64,000 bases of DNA from Cladopsammia gracilis (Eukaryota > Cnidaria > Anthozoa > Scleractinia > Dendrophylliidae), in assembly GCA_022457155.1 (NCBI GenBank), contig JAJGOT010000357.1:550001-614000 (forward strand). The letters run 5' to 3'. Shown here piece after piece: positions 21,486-32,520 of the stretch; position 1 is the first letter of the stretch, and each line of letters opens with the position of its first letter. The position numbers and the translations under genes are program-made. Below the pieces are notes generated by a model. The model was not told the origin of the DNA, ran no database searches, and saw only the letters and a program-made list of their open reading frames with translations.

Positions 21486-22739
21486 GTGGTAGGATGAGTA
21501 CAAAAGAGAGATTTTGCTGTGACGAACAGCTGCAGTCAAATCATCCGCTTGTTTTCTTGTCATTTTAACATAGTCAAGCCCCAGTATCTCCAGGTCAGGA
21601 ACAGAGCTGAGGTTTTCAGTTATAAAACTGACTCCTTCACCAAGAAGAGGGTTAAATGACAACTCGAGCCAAGACAAGTTAGGAACTTTATACAAAGATT
21701 CAGAGATAAAAGCAGCTCCATTGGCTGTCAAATTGATGTTCCTAAGTATTAATACCTCCAGTCTGTTCGTGAATGTTATATTCTTCAGCAGATTCTTTGT
21801 CAACTCAGCATCACACGCGTCATCATCTTTACAATCAACCCATATCCTTCGTGATGCGGTAACAAGAGACAGTGCATCAGGGAGAATTTTCAACACTGAC
21901 CTGTCCACATAATAAGCATTAATGTCCCTAACCATTGACAAGCAATGATTAGAATAAGAGTTGCTGTCACAGTTCTTGGTTAAACGCAAACCGGTTGTGT
22001 TTTCCTGTTCGCTCGACTCGACGCCATTACGTTTTCTGTTCTTCGTTGCGGTAGACTCCGGTGCAACTATGACTTCCTTTATCATTTCAGTGGATAAACG
22101 AAGGTTAATGCGGTTAAAATAAAGGTAAGTTCTTTGTTCTTTCTTTAAGAAAAACTCGTCTACTGGACGAAATTTATGCTTTTTAAGAAATTCCGACGCT
22201 TTCTTTTCCCCGGAACAGCAAACAACAACTGCATTTAAATCTTCGACTATCGTAATTAAGTTAGTATTATCCTTCTCTGGATGCTCGTTATCTTCATCAT
22301 CAGAGAAAAACATGTAATTTAAAGCGCCGGTGGTTTTAAGCAAGTGTTCATTGGCAATAATATGCAGCTGGGAGGAATTTATTAATAGGACACCTTGTAC
22401 AGAAGAAAGAAACGTAGGAAAAAGCTCTCGTCTCCACTCGGCCGAACAGCAAAAGAAACACTGTCCACAAAGCGTTAAAAACCTTTTTTGTTCGTCTGAT
22501 AAATCCCCCAGTGAAAGTGTTTCCATGAAGTTGTAGTTTGTGAAGCCTTCCTTTTCTGCTGAAATCCCCAAGTGATTAAGAATCTTACTAGCCGCTTCTC
22601 CTGATAACTCAGAGGCACATTTAAAATCTTCGTCCATTTCGAGGATCTTTTTAATCGAGTCAACTTTAAACAGCTCTTCTATGAGAAACCATGCATCCAG
22701 ATATTCATGTAGAGATTTGTGGGGAAAAAAAAGAACACC
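21486..22739 (-). CDS. NLR-family exon: post-NACHT helical region and leucine-rich repeats
   Basis: A minus-strand exon of 418 codons, phase 0 at both ends, with acceptor GATTAG and donor CAC|GTAAGT. The first residues read VLFFPHKSLHEYLDAWFL, the conserved segment that follows the NACHT NTPase module in NLR receptors. The last ~110 residues form ribonuclease-inhibitor-type LRRs (LEVLILRNINLTANGAAFI, LSWLELSFNPLLGEGVSFI, LEILGLDYVKM). The NACHT exon with Walker A/B is not found to the right, where transposons occupy the intron, so the gene is partial in this window or has lost it. NLRs are intracellular danger sensors. Phase and strand allow splicing to the 39-codon exon and, through further exons, to the ZU5 exons. 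Confidence 0.78.
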
Positions 22740-23023
22740 CTAATCACGATTTAAACTTGACATATTTAATTTAAATAACCCACATCAATTATATTAATTT
22801 ATTGATGAAATCGTGGTCAGGTGATTATTTTAAAGTTAAATAATATTGATTGAAACTCTCAGAGGAGGACACATGAGAAAACAGTCAAGACAGTCAATGC
22901 CACAAAATAAGACTTAAATAGCAAAAACAAAACTGTTACATAAATTATGTCCAGAAATTTTCAAAACATGTCATTAAGGGCCACTACGATTTTGTCAGTA
23001 CTTGTAAAAAAAAAAAGAAGTTA
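22740..23023. other. Intron-like sequence, no feature
   Basis: AT-rich DNA between the NLR exon acceptor and a poly-G TIR element. Nothing further is seen. Confidence 0.4.
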
Positions 23024-23229
23024 AGGGACCAGTCAATAAGTATGGGGGGGGGGGGGGGGGGAGCAGCTGGAAAAGTGGTGGCCCAAAAATGCATGACCCA
23101 CCCCCTTATGTGGGCATAAATTCTGCTGACCCACCCCAGGGTATCGGCTCAAAATAACATGACCCACCCCCCAGATCACGACAACACATGTTTTTTGTCC
23201 ATATCCTCTTTTCCTTAATTATTTCAGTT

Positions 23230-24080
23230 TATAATATAGAGGGCAAAATTACTGAATGCTGATTGGCTGACGAAGAGGGCATTTTTTCTTAATTGAAGGC
23301 AAAATTACTCGCTCCTGATTGGTCGAGCATCAAAATTTCTCACTCGTGATTGGTTGAGCGCTTCGTTCTCGTTGCATTCAGTTGGCTTGGCGGGATTTTG
23401 AATAAAATTTACAAACGGAGCGCTCGCATCAGTTTCGCCGGAGATTTTGTTATAAAAAAGGAATGAAATCGGAAGATACCTAAGAAAGGAATTCTACAGG
23501 TGAATTACAGCATTTTACGCCAAACAGGAAGCGATTAGTTGTGTCAAATCTTGGATTAACTAGACGCCTGCAGGCCAGTTTGCGACGTTGAAGATCTAGA
23601 AGAAATTCATTCATGGCGACAAAAGCTGGTTTTAAAGTTCCATCTTTTCATTGAAAAAATGCGGATTTCTGCTGACCTAAAGAAAAGAACTTTGACATAT
23701 TTTGCTGAAAGGAAAAATATACGTTTAACAGGAGAACGAATAAGGCTAAAAGACGTGAAAGAAAGCAATTAAATCGCCAAACGTGCAAGCAAGTTTGAAC
23801 TCTCGCCATTTGTTGTTGTTATCAAAGCGGCAAAAACTTCAAAACACAGGTACGCTAAAATAAAACTTGCTATGTTTTTGTCGTAAAGTGTCTATGTTTT
23901 CTAGATGTACATAACAGACAAATGTATCTTTGACCGAATAGAAATTTATTTAACCACAGTAAGTTGAAAAGTTTTTCTTGTCAGTTTGCGAGAGAGTATT
24001 TTCATTTCGGTTGGTTTCAAGTCTGAGTGACTCTTAAAAAGTCTGAAACGTTTCCCTATAATTTTGCCCTCTATATTATA
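23230..24080. mobile_element. Nested TIR element with AGAGGGCAAAATTA ends
   Basis: ATAATATAGAGGGCAAAATTA on the left and TAATTTTGCCCTCTATATTAT on the right, about 850 bp. The left subterminal region has three spaced CTGATTGG/GTGATTGG units (CCAAT boxes in reverse) at 23258-23360. No transposase frame. Confidence 0.75.
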
Positions 24081-24085
24081 AACAA

Positions 24086-24103
24086 GTAATCGTATGTTCC
24101 CTT

Positions 24104-24141
<38 letters not shown>

Positions 24142-24212
24142 CTGCAGAAATTGCCCGAGTCGCGAACACGCGTGATATTAATCCTTAATTTTACTCGGGC
24201 CCATGCGATTAC
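24086..24212. repeat. Hairpin MITE (GTAATCG ends)
   Basis: GTAATCGTATG...GGATTAATATCAC pairs with GTGATATTAATCC...CATGCGATTAC. It directly follows the previous element. Confidence 0.7.
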
Positions 24213-24342
24213 ATATACTAATTTCACATGTTAAATATGCACAGATATTATTAAAATACTACAATTTGATCATACACAATATAAATTTACAAATTATTAC
24301 AGCTGTATTAGATACTTTAAAATTAAAATGACCACTTTTATG

Positions 24343-24591
24343 TTAGATACTTTGCAGTGTGCTGAGGGGCACATCACTGTCACTTTCCCCATCAGTGCCT
24401 CTACAGGCTCTACTCTTAGAAACAAGAACAGAAAGAGGCAAATTGTCTTCCTCTGAACTGCTGCTGCCAATTTCTTCCAATACTAAATCCTCATCTGAAT
24501 TGTTGTCAGTGATGGTTGTTGCTGACTCTGCTTCACTCTCTTTATTCCTACATGTATCTTTCTCCCCTTGGTTTTTATTAAAGTGTAGCAC
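24343..24591 (-). pseudogene. Acidic/Ser-rich C-terminal ORF fragment in the poly-G element
   Basis: About 80 codons reading EAESATTITDNNSDEDLVLE, SSSSEEDNLPLSVLVSKS and ending in ESDSDVPLSTLQSI. An overlapping upstream frame (CPKKKLSKSQKVASDS) appears to be the same protein before a frameshift. The SDEDxPL-type tail is seen at the C-termini of several transposase families, so this may be what remains of the element's own transposase. No catalytic part survives and the family is unknown. Confidence 0.3.
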
Positions 24592-25746
24592 ACATCTGTA
24601 TGTGTGCTGTCACTAGCAACCTTCTGGCTTTTTGAAAGCTTTTTTTTTGGACAAGTTATGTCTGTTGACATACATATTTTTAACTTTTTTATATAAATAC
24701 TTACATTGCAAGAAAACAGGAGTCTTCTTTTTATTCATTTATATTCAAGGCCTGGTCCTGATTTTTCAGAAAAATGGAAAGTTTGTCATGGGACTATGGA
24801 CACATTAAGTACTTTTTTATCTTCATGTTCATGTTCGTATGTTCATGTGTTTTTTTTAGGATCCTTGTATAAGACATTAAATTGTAGTAGAAATAGTATT
24901 GGTAAAATTGCTTTTCTTATGGTGTCATCATCCAAGTAAAAACTGTAAATATTTAAAAGGATCAAGTTGTTGACATTTCTATAAAATATTCAATGTTGGT
25001 ATTAAAATTTAGAGAAGAGAGTTCATATGATAATTTTGAGAAAAGAGATTATTTTTAATACATTTAATGTAATGTTGGTATGAAAATTAAGAGAAAAGAG
25101 TTGATAATTTTGATAAAAGAGATTACTTTTAATACATTTCATGTGTTAGCATGAACATTTTAAGAAAAGAGTTCATATGATAATTTTGAGAAAAGAGATT
25201 TTTTTTTCATACAAAAGAAATATTTTGATATAATATGTGGATTTATGATTGTTTACATGTATGTTTATTGTTAGCCACTTTTGGAAGTTACAGTATTATT
25301 GGTAGATGTTCACCACTAAATGTAATGTTGAGCTTCTGCTGTAGATACATTTGTAATATTATAATATTTTTTAGTGACTTTGTTTGTGACTCTGGAAGAC
25401 CTTTAATATATGATAATACTACTTGAATGACGACTGAATTGTCTTCAACAAGTAATACTGCAAACTTCCAAATTCAGCTTGTAGGGTTCTGTTTCCTGAA
25501 ATGGCATTTCCCTGCAAGTTTTATGTAGATTTTGCAAGGACTTTCAGGCACCTAGGCTAACAGAAGGCTTTGGGAGTTTGCAGTATTTCAATGTACAAAG
25601 GCTTAAAATATGATGAGCCACCCCTTTGTGAGGCTCAAAATAGCCTGACCCACCCCATTGGGAAGGCTGAAAACAAGGTGACCCACCCCCTCTGTGCTCT
25701 GGCCCACCCCCCCCCCCCCCCCTCTATACGTATTGACTGGTCCCTA

Positions 25747-26001
25747 ACATTGTAAGTTAAGATCCGAGCTGAAAGGTTAATCTTGGAGAACTGAGGACCA
25801 AGAGGTACATGTATTATAGAAGATGCTTGAAAGGTTCTTTTACTTAAAATATTAAAATAGAAAGAGAAAGCTTTAAGTGATAAAATCTTGCTTCAAGGAA
25901 CTTCAGAACTTGATGTCCTTAGCAACTTCAGAAATAATGTCCCTAGCAACGACTCTAAAACTGTAGTTCAGTTTCACCCCCTTTAACAGGTGCAGGCTAA
26001 C
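25747..26001. other. Short intergenic stretch
   Basis: Contains sequence related, in inverted orientation, to 43030-43320 (for example AGAAAGAGAAAGCTTTAA and GTCCCTAGCAACGACT). This is an unclassified dispersed repeat. Confidence 0.4.
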
Positions 26002-26005
26002 TTAA

Positions 26006-26618
26006 GAGCGAATGCACAGAAATATCGAGCAAAATCACAAAATCGCGGCCACGGTCAAACATCAAGTTACCTTCATTTTGAGTTTGTAGAGAGGTAATAA
26101 CAAGGTTTTGAAGCTTTCGAGGTTTATTTTTTAAAATACGGCCGAATTTTGAAAATATTTGAGAAAATCGATTTCGCACCCTCGCTGGCCAAAAATGGCA
26201 GAATTAATTAGCAAAAATACCATTCACATAAACGTGCTCTCGTTAGCAGAAGAAGCTATGGCTAAAGGAATTAGACAACAAATACTGACAGAAGAGGCAT
26301 TTGGTACTTTATCTATGCCTGTTGTTTGGTTCTATGGGTATTTTTGTTCGGCAAGAAAACACATTATTCGATGGAGATTTTACAACAGTCTTGGAAAACG
26401 AATTTAGCATGTAATTACAAACTGATTTTTCGATATGTGGCCAATCTCCAATCAGGTTAATTTTAACGTTGTAAAGTGTCTAAGCACTCTTCTTATACGA
26501 GATGTAAAAATCGGTTTGGGTTTTTTAGCGAGCGGTTCATAAAACGACTTCGAATTCTGAGAAATTTGAACTGAAAGTTGAACTAATTTGCATACTGCTA
26601 TATTGTTGACATTTGACA
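26006..26618 (+). repeat. Left terminal inverted repeat of the TTAA transposon
   Basis: Inverted partner of 33379-33969. Shared landmarks are CACCCTCGCTGGCCAAAAATG near 26177, CGATATGTGGCCAATCTCCA near 26430, TGTAAAAATCGGTTTGGG near 26505 and AATTTGCATA near 26588. Homology fades after TTGTTGACA. Confidence 0.85.
26195..26407 (+). CDS. Inward-facing short ORF in the left TIR (possible first exon)
   Basis: ATG at 26195 opens MAELISKNTIHINVLSLAEE, continues AMAKGIRQQILTEEAFGTLS and PVVWFYGYFC, and runs to a stop at 26405. A donor-like TATGG|GTATTT follows PVVWFYG. The same ORF start is present in the right TIR, where it points towards the gene. Conservation of the reading in both TIRs suggests it codes or did so recently, perhaps as an N-terminal exon or leader peptide. 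I know no named domain for it. Splicing of this copy to anything is not evident. Confidence 0.4.
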   Translation: MAELISKNTIHINVLSLAEEAMAKGIRQQILTEEAFGTLSMPVVWFYGYFCSARKHIIRWRFYNSLGKRI

Positions 26619-27578
26619 CGCACGCCAAAAACTCAGGTCTCGGTTGTACTTATTGTTTCCAAAATCCTCTTACCACTTATAAAGAATGACTTTCTTTCAA
26701 AGACAGTCCAATAATTGTCCATGTGATGCCTTTTGAGACTGAGTTAAAAACAGCCGTAAACAAAGCTGACTACCGCCGGTCAAGGGTCACGGCTTGTCAC
26801 TGTAATGCATCACGCTCCTGATAAGATAAGGCTGTAACGCATACCATATGGAATCTGTTGTTTTCCAGATCACAGAATACTACAATTTTTGCACTCCGTT
26901 GTAACAGAAATATAACTTTATTTTGCATTTTCTATCTGCCCGCACGTACACACAGACAGGTACTAAAATGAAATCGATCATGGTAGTTTTGATCGATTAT
27001 ATCAATTCAATCCATTTCGAGTTAGGTAAATTGACAATTACAAAATACATTTAATTTAAATCTAATGGTGAAAGAAACATTCTTTACATATATCCATTCT
27101 AACTGTCATTAGAATTGCAACTCTAACGGTGGCCTGCCTGACAGGCGTAGATGAGGAGGCAAGTGCGAGAAAGAAATGGGAAGAACACTAAAACATCGCT
27201 GCCAACTAAAAGCTCTCTCACTGAGACAGTTTTTGCTCAGATTTCAATGTAAATACGCAAACAGAAATGAAATTTAAATTCACACGTCCCCTGCAGTTCT
27301 CCGTTGTCTTATATATTGTGATGTTCTCACTATTAAATTTGAATTAATTGCTCATTGCTTACTGTGCCCACCAGTGACCGCAAAAATATACAAAAGGGGA
27401 TTTTTAGAGCAACCCCTTCCCTATACCGGCCTGCTACGCAGCCTTACAGTGATAAGTAACGGGCTAAACAGTAGTGAAAAAGATTTGAAAGTTGTGTCTT
27501 AAATTCTAGAATGACGCCCAAGTTTTTGCACGATGTAGCGGTTGTTAGAACCTGACCCAAAACGATACGTTTATTATC

Positions 27579-27708
27579 ATTGGCGGATCTAGGGGAGGGC
27601 CCCGTACGGTTATCTTGCAATTTTTCAGTCTCTAACATTTTCCCTACGCCTTACCCAATTCACTACACCTCTCCTCTCCCCTTTACTATAGAATCTGGAT
27701 GCGCCACT
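27579..27708. mobile_element. Short hAT-like MITE next to the transposase stop
   Basis: TGGCGGATCTAG on the left and CTGGATGCGCCA on the right are inverted, of the type TGGCGGATCCAG common in hAT non-autonomous elements. It ends 2-3 bp before the stop codon of the exon at 27711-29588, so it sits in that gene's 3' flank. Confidence 0.5.
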
Positions 27709-27710
27709 AA

Positions 27711-29588
27711 TTATAACTGTTGACAGCTACATTTCTTCAAAAATTCTTCTATTCGGCTTAGGTAGGGCGCTTTTCTTCGTTCCTTGATATCATACGTGGG
27801 AATGTCAAAATGGTGACATATTCTGTCCAGCATTGAAATCGCAAACTTCGACAACTTGGCTTTTCCCATTAGCTCACATAAGTTGTAGCTGTCGTAGGTG
27901 AGGGGATGTCCAGGTTGGATACTTAGAAAAACTTCCTCTCTCAGCTCGCTGAGCGCTACCTCAACTTCTGCACCTTCGTCATCTTCGTCATCAGACTCAC
28001 TTTGGGCATGGTCGCAGCCTTGGCCTTTACGCTTGGACGCCAACCGAGAAAAGTAGCTTGTGATCTGCTTCCCGGTCAAGAACTCAGCGCTGGTGAACAA
28101 ACGGTCGCCGTTTGTATCTCTTGCACTTATCATCGAGCGGGCAACTGAGGCAGCGTTGACCTTCCGCCCCGTTTCCTCCCCGATAAGGAACTTGCTAATG
28201 AGATAGTTCTTTTGCTTCTCGCTAAATCGCGGTTTTGATGATTGGCTGTTCTTTAGAGCCCAACCCATTGATAGTGAAAGGGGATTTGCTGTCGTCTGTG
28301 TTTCAGCCGACAATTGCATCTGTGGGACACTCCCAAACTGTTCTTCTAACCTAACAGCATAGCCACGTACGGCTTTGTCCAGCAAAGTTTCACGTTCCAG
28401 AATACGCTCGTGCTTACCGCAATCCAAATGTTCTTGTAGAGCAGAAAACCGCTGGTATGATTTGACGCAGCCCTCTTCAGGGCAGGCGAATAGTTGTGAA
28501 GCAGCTGGAGGCTCCGATGACTCGGTTGAACTTGATACTGTTTTAGGTTTGGTCGACCTGGACTTGATACAAGTGAATTTATCTGATAGTTCTTCACTTG
28601 TATTAGCAGATAGGCTTTGAATTGGAGTACTAGCGTCGACCTTGAATTTGCTGAGTTTAATGACTTTACCGGGTCCTATCCCATAGGCCTTCCAGGTTGT
28701 AATTGCATCGGAGCTATATTCTACGTTAGAGACTGTACTGACGCCATCAAATTTAACATGAGTAGAGCTGCTTGGGGTTTCCAACTCGCACAAGGTGACA
28801 TTAACGCCTGGTACACCACCAGACGATCTCATGGCGTGAACCATTTGACGAGCATTCTCGATGTCGTTACCTTCATTTAGATGAACTTTCATGTGGGCCT
28901 TGATTGTTGCCGCCTTCCTGTCACACGAACCTTTTCCTCCTTGGGGATCTGAAAAGTCAAGTCGTTTAATGGCAACTCCGTGGACATGGCCGACCTTTGA
29001 CGCACCCGTTATAGTTGCTCCGCTTCTGTAGCAACCGGCATTGTCCTGTCTGTAGAAGATAGCTTTCAATGATGGCATAATTGCTTTAAGCTTACCGATG
29101 ACATCTTCCATGATTGCTAACACAGCACTGCTGTCTTGGCTGCATGATTGGAATACATGTACAAACGTCATCATTTGTAGCTGCTGACTGGGCACGATCT
29201 TCCGGGTCGCCACTGTGATATGCCACGAGAGGCCACGCTTTCCAAACCAGTCGCTTTGGCTTTCACGGTACTTGCGCGGCAAGAACTTCATAGCCCAGTC
29301 TTCCACTAGCAGTACAGATGACTCATCTAGGTCTTCTATGACATCGAGCCGCGCCTGGTCCTGATTGAGGCTACGTAGAAGATGGGCTTTCCAAGCTTGA
29401 ATGCTGGAGATCGCTTGATTAGCGATAAATCTCACCTCCTCTGTGGCGTCTGTGCCAATGCTCTCTTCCGTCATACTTGCAACAGCCTTTTGGATATCTC
29501 CAAGAGCCTGAAAATTCCGGTCGTTGGGGTCACTCAAGGCGTACTGCCTGCAGTGGTCAGCAACGCTAGACTCTCTCGACACGTGCAC
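27711..29588 (-). CDS. Transposase-like gene, exon 4: RNase-H-like core, C2H2 finger, homeodomain-like tail
   Basis: 625 codons after acceptor ATCGCAG, starting in phase 0 (VHVSRESS), with stop TAA at 27711. Numbering from the exon start: residues 90-105 SSVLLVEDWAMKF contain the first acidic candidate D97; 176-188 AIFYRQDNAGCY holds D182; 211-224 DFSDPQGGKGSCDR holds D214/D223. These lie on predicted strands spaced as in an RNase-H-like DD(E/D) nuclease. A C2H2 finger follows (C369, C374, H387, H393). Residues 454-515 (RFSEKQKNYLISKFL, GRKVNAASVARSM, ITSYFSRLASKRK) look homeodomain/HTH-like, then an acidic run (DDEDDEGAEVE). The family is multicopy in cnidarians to my knowledge. Transposase function is inferred from the flanking TIRs and the TTAA duplication. 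The frame is fully open. Confidence 0.85.
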   Translation of the reverse strand: MHVSRESSVADHCRQYALSDPNDRNFQALGDIQKAVASMTEESIGTDATEEVRFIANQAISSIQAWKAHLLRSLNQDQARLDVIEDLDESSVLLVEDWAMKFLPRKYRESQSDWFGKRGLSWHITVATRKIVPSQQLQMMTFVHVFQSCSQDSSAVLAIMEDVIGKLKAIMPSLKAIFYRQDNAGCYRSGATITGASKVGHVHGVAIKRLDFSDPQGGKGSCDRKAATIKAHMKVHLNEGNDIENARQMVHAMRSSGGVPGVNVTLCELETPSSSTHVKFDGVSTVSNVEYSSDAITTWKAYGIGPGKVIKLSKFKVDASTPIQSLSANTSEELSDKFTCIKSRSTKPKTVSSSTESSEPPAASQLFACPEEGCVKSYQRFSALQEHLDCGKHERILERETLLDKAVRGYAVRLEEQFGSVPQMQLSAETQTTANPLSLSMGWALKNSQSSKPRFSEKQKNYLISKFLIGEETGRKVNAASVARSMISARDTNGDRLFTSAEFLTGKQITSYFSRLASKRKGQGCDHAQSESDDEDDEGAEVEVALSELREEVFLSIQPGHPLTYDSYNLCELMGKAKLSKFAISMLDRICHHFDIPTYDIKERRKAPYLSRIEEFLKKCSCQQL

Positions 29589-30174
29589 CTGCGATAATTA
29601 AGTTTTTTTTACTAGTTATTACAACAAAGGATACAATGATTGCAACAAATATATGCAGGTAAGCACAGTTACGGTGGTTTGGCTCAAAACCACACCATTA
29701 ATTAACATTTCAACCCTTTTTAACTTGTGAATACGCGAAGTGTTGAACGAGGTTGTAGCATTTGGACAGAATTGTAACGCGATCGATCGCTTGAAAGGGT
29801 GTAAACATTGGGTCCAAGATAATGGTCACCTGCCTTATCCATATGGATGGGAGTGGGTAAGGAGTTCGTACTCGTGTATTCACGAGTTGGCTCATATAAG
29901 ATCTTTTGATTATTGATTGCTTTGCTATCGTATTGTACGAGTTCAACATATACTTGGCTTACAAGGGTTCAGGGTTAGGTATGTGCTGTAAATGGCTTAC
30001 ATCGGTTTGTACAAGAGTGTGCGATTCTAATGATGGTAACTGAAACCATTATACCTATGGTTTAGCCTTTCGATGCAATTTATTTATTCAGTTAATGTAA
30101 TGATCATCAACACATCATGATTTTTGCCTTGCTTTTTGCTGGTCACCAGAACAAACTAAGACATACCATCTTAC
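29589..30174 (-). other. Intron 3 of the transposase-like gene
   Basis: The donor CTACAAG|GTAAGA at 30174 and acceptor ATCGCAG at 29589 are both canonical, and both flanking exons are in phase 0. No nested element is seen. Confidence 0.75.
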
Positions 30175-31222
30175 CTTGTAGTCACTTTTCAGATAGCGTT
30201 TAGCAGACTTTAGACGTTCTTTCTGTTCTCTAGACCACGACATTCCCATAAAATGGTCCCCTAGGCGCTCTACCACATTTATTAGGTCTTCAAAGCCCTG
30301 AGCTCCAGCAGAACTGATATAATCAAGACCTTGTAAAGACTTTCTTGTGGAGGCTGCGCAAACAGAAATGATGTTTAACAGAGTTCTGCGGCTGAGTGGG
30401 GTGACGTTTGACTCTTCTGCATATGCAAGGTATTGCTTTACAATGGACTCAGGGATTAACATTCGGATGACGTTAGGGACTGTCAACCTCATTTGTTGAC
30501 AACTTGATGGACTTCTCCCCGAATGGTAAGTCCTGGATAACATGAGGACTAGTTATGAAATCCAAAAAGTGGTCGACCTGTGTGGGTGACACGTACAATC
30601 TTGTCTGCGGTGATTGTTGGAGTGGAACACCTCTGCCATGAAGCTTCGTATGCTTTCGTGCAGCACTGAAGCGATACTGAGTAAGGCCAGGAATCCACTT
30701 CTTCAGAGTTCGAAAGGTTACCTTGTCTGCCATTATCGAGAGTATTTGTCTCCGGATATCCCAGGAGCTGGCATTACTGTAGCATTCTCTCAGAGCATCC
30801 ATGAGTGCGTCGTCGACGTCGTCATCCTCACTGTCGCTGCCATTTGAGAATTGGCGATTCAACGATGGGACAAGCGAGTACCACAACGGTCCTGATTGAT
30901 TGGGCGCTACCTCATCTAGGACAGCACTCACTACCTGCGTCGCCTTGCGAAGATGGCGGCGCCTCGTTCTTTCGCTCGCTTCATTCCATGGAATAGTAAT
31001 AGGATGCCTGACTGGGCTGACATCCCTGCTTTCTAAGTATTCGTTCATTTTGGCCAGCGACGAACAGTCGTCGTGCCTCTTGCTGCGGGAATCAGCTGTT
31101 GTATCCACACTGGAGACTGAAGGCAAATATACGCTCCCCGCTGGCGTTTCGATGTTGGCAAAATGGTAGACGGTTGCCGGCGTACTATGCGCAACTGGGG
31201 TAGCTCCAATACGAGACTCATC
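30175..31222 (-). pseudogene. Transposase-like gene, exon 3 (frameshifted)
   Basis: It begins after acceptor TTTGCTGCAG in phase 0 (DESRIGATPVAHST) and ends at CTACAAG before GTAAGA. It encodes a low-complexity start, a helical basic block (TRRRHLRKATQVVSAVLDEV), RGVPLQQSPQTRLYV, ITSPHVIQDLPFGEKSIKLS and, in a second frame, VPNVIRMLIPESIVKQYLAY and LSRRTLLNIISVCAASTRKS. The 1,048-nt length is one base more than a multiple of three. The frame breaks near 30484, between TNEV and TVPNV, consistent with a one-base insertion. This is the only break seen in the gene. It makes this copy defective unless it is a sequencing error or is bypassed. Confidence 0.8.
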
Positions 31223-31291
31223 CTGCAGCAAATTGTAAAAGTACTTGTTAGACTGTGGCCTATCTTGATTAGTATAATCTCAAAACATATA

Positions 31292-31871
31292 ACCCTCGGT
31301 CGTACAAAGGAGGGGGGCCACCCCCTTAAGGTTTTTCTACCATATTTTAAAGACCATTTAAGATTAGCACATGCTGTTTTTAGTAGCTGTTCATTTATCC
31401 TTGAGACACACTTAGGTAAAGTTTGGCGACAACCAGTTGCTATGGTAATGAGATATGACGTCATGAGTAACATGTGGTCAAGCCATTTTTTAATAAAATG
31501 CGTGTTTTGTTTTACCTTTTTTCAGTGAAAACATATAAAATGCTACCAAAAGCATCAAAATGTTTAATTGTATGTTATTTTGTAACTCTAGTAAACAATA
31601 TTTACAATTTCCGCATTTTTCCAAAAATTTTGAATTCTTAGTAAAATCCAAGATGGCGACCATCGTGGCGGCCATTTTGGATGACGTCACAGACCCCCAG
31701 CAGCGCCACAACCCATAATATTTACCTTATCTTGTAAAGCATATCGCGGGCTATCTACTAGATGTAAAATATTTCCGAAATATTGCAACATCGCAAAAAC
31801 CCAAGGGGGGATTGCAACACCCCCCCCCTGTACCACGGTGGGGGTATAAGTTTGCGTGTACGTCCGAGGGT
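31292..31871. mobile_element. TA-flanked MITE (ACCCTCGG ends) in intron 2
   Basis: ACCCTCGGTCGTAC on the left and GTACGTCCGAGGGT on the right, with TA at 31290-31291 and 31872-31873. C/G-rich runs (GGGGGGCCACCCCC, CCCCCCCC) lie just inside both ends. It contains an AAGATGGCGACCATCGTGGC block common in these elements. It lies wholly within intron 2 (31223-31917), so it inserted into the larger transposon. Confidence 0.8.
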
Positions 31872-31917
31872 TAATAAAATTTCCTTATTATATTGACAGG
31901 GCATCGTTTAGACGTAC

Positions 31918-32027
31918 CAGTGCTATATTTCCGATCTTTAGGATTACTTCGCTTTCGATGTCAGAAGTTTGGGACGTGGTCTTCTTTTCAGCCTCTGTAA
32001 GAAGCTTACGGCATTTAGAACACACGC
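31918..32027 (-). CDS. Transposase-like gene, exon 2 (Cys-pair exon)
   Basis: 110 nt between acceptor ATTTTCACAG and donor CTG|GTACGT. The first two bases complete the Gly codon of exon 1, then 36 codons follow: VCSKCRKLLTEAEKK, TSQTSDIESEVILKIGNIAL. The CSKC pair probably completes the zinc-binding set begun by ICPQH and C in exon 1. It ends in phase 0, matching exon 3. Both splice sites are canonical and the phases close exactly, which supports the model strongly. Confidence 0.78.
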
Positions 32028-32520
32028 CTGTGAAAATACAGAAAAAACATTAATGGCTTCACGTGTTTTCCCAGATGGCGGCGCACAAAACGATTCTTTA
32101 TTTTTATTTCTCAAAAAAGTTTTAACATTGCAGTCAACTTCTTTTGAACACGTGCCAATTAATGCGACTTCAATGAAAAAAATCAAAATCCAGCTTGTAT
32201 CAATTTGGGGATGATTAGTTGACTCATCGAATATCAACGAAGATAATTTTCGCAACAGACACATGCACAAGAACATACAAGCTTATTTCTTCTGAAGTAA
32301 AACCGAAACTATCATAGCAAGTACCAGGAAATTGAATAAGCGCCCGTCTTAAATTTCATTTACCATTGTGGTACTGACGGTACTGTTTGCGGACTCTGAA
32401 CCTTTAAACTATCATGTAGATTGTAGTATCTTTATCACTTTAAATATATCACAAGAAATCCTTAACTTGACCATACATTTATGCAACTAGTTATAAAAAG
32501 AAGAAACAATATTATCTCAC

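Larger units (their letters stand above)
23024..25744. mobile_element. 2.7-kb poly-G TIR element (GGGACCAGTCAATA)
   Basis: The left end AGGGACCAGTCAATAAGTAT plus a G-run is mirrored by a C-run plus ATACGTATTGACTGGTCCC, with TA on both sides (23022-23023 and 25745-25746). Inside each end lie repeated GACCCACCCC motifs (23095-23175 and 25615-25705). The layout (GGGACC tip, short AT box, homopolymer, TA duplication) is the same as in the element at 2716-4346, though the AT boxes differ. It carries two smaller elements and one short acidic open frame, and no transposase core. Confidence 0.8.

Noticed and set aside
28375..31169. Several plus-strand open frames of 63-89 codons
   Set aside because: They mirror the coding exons on the other strand and have no motif of their own.
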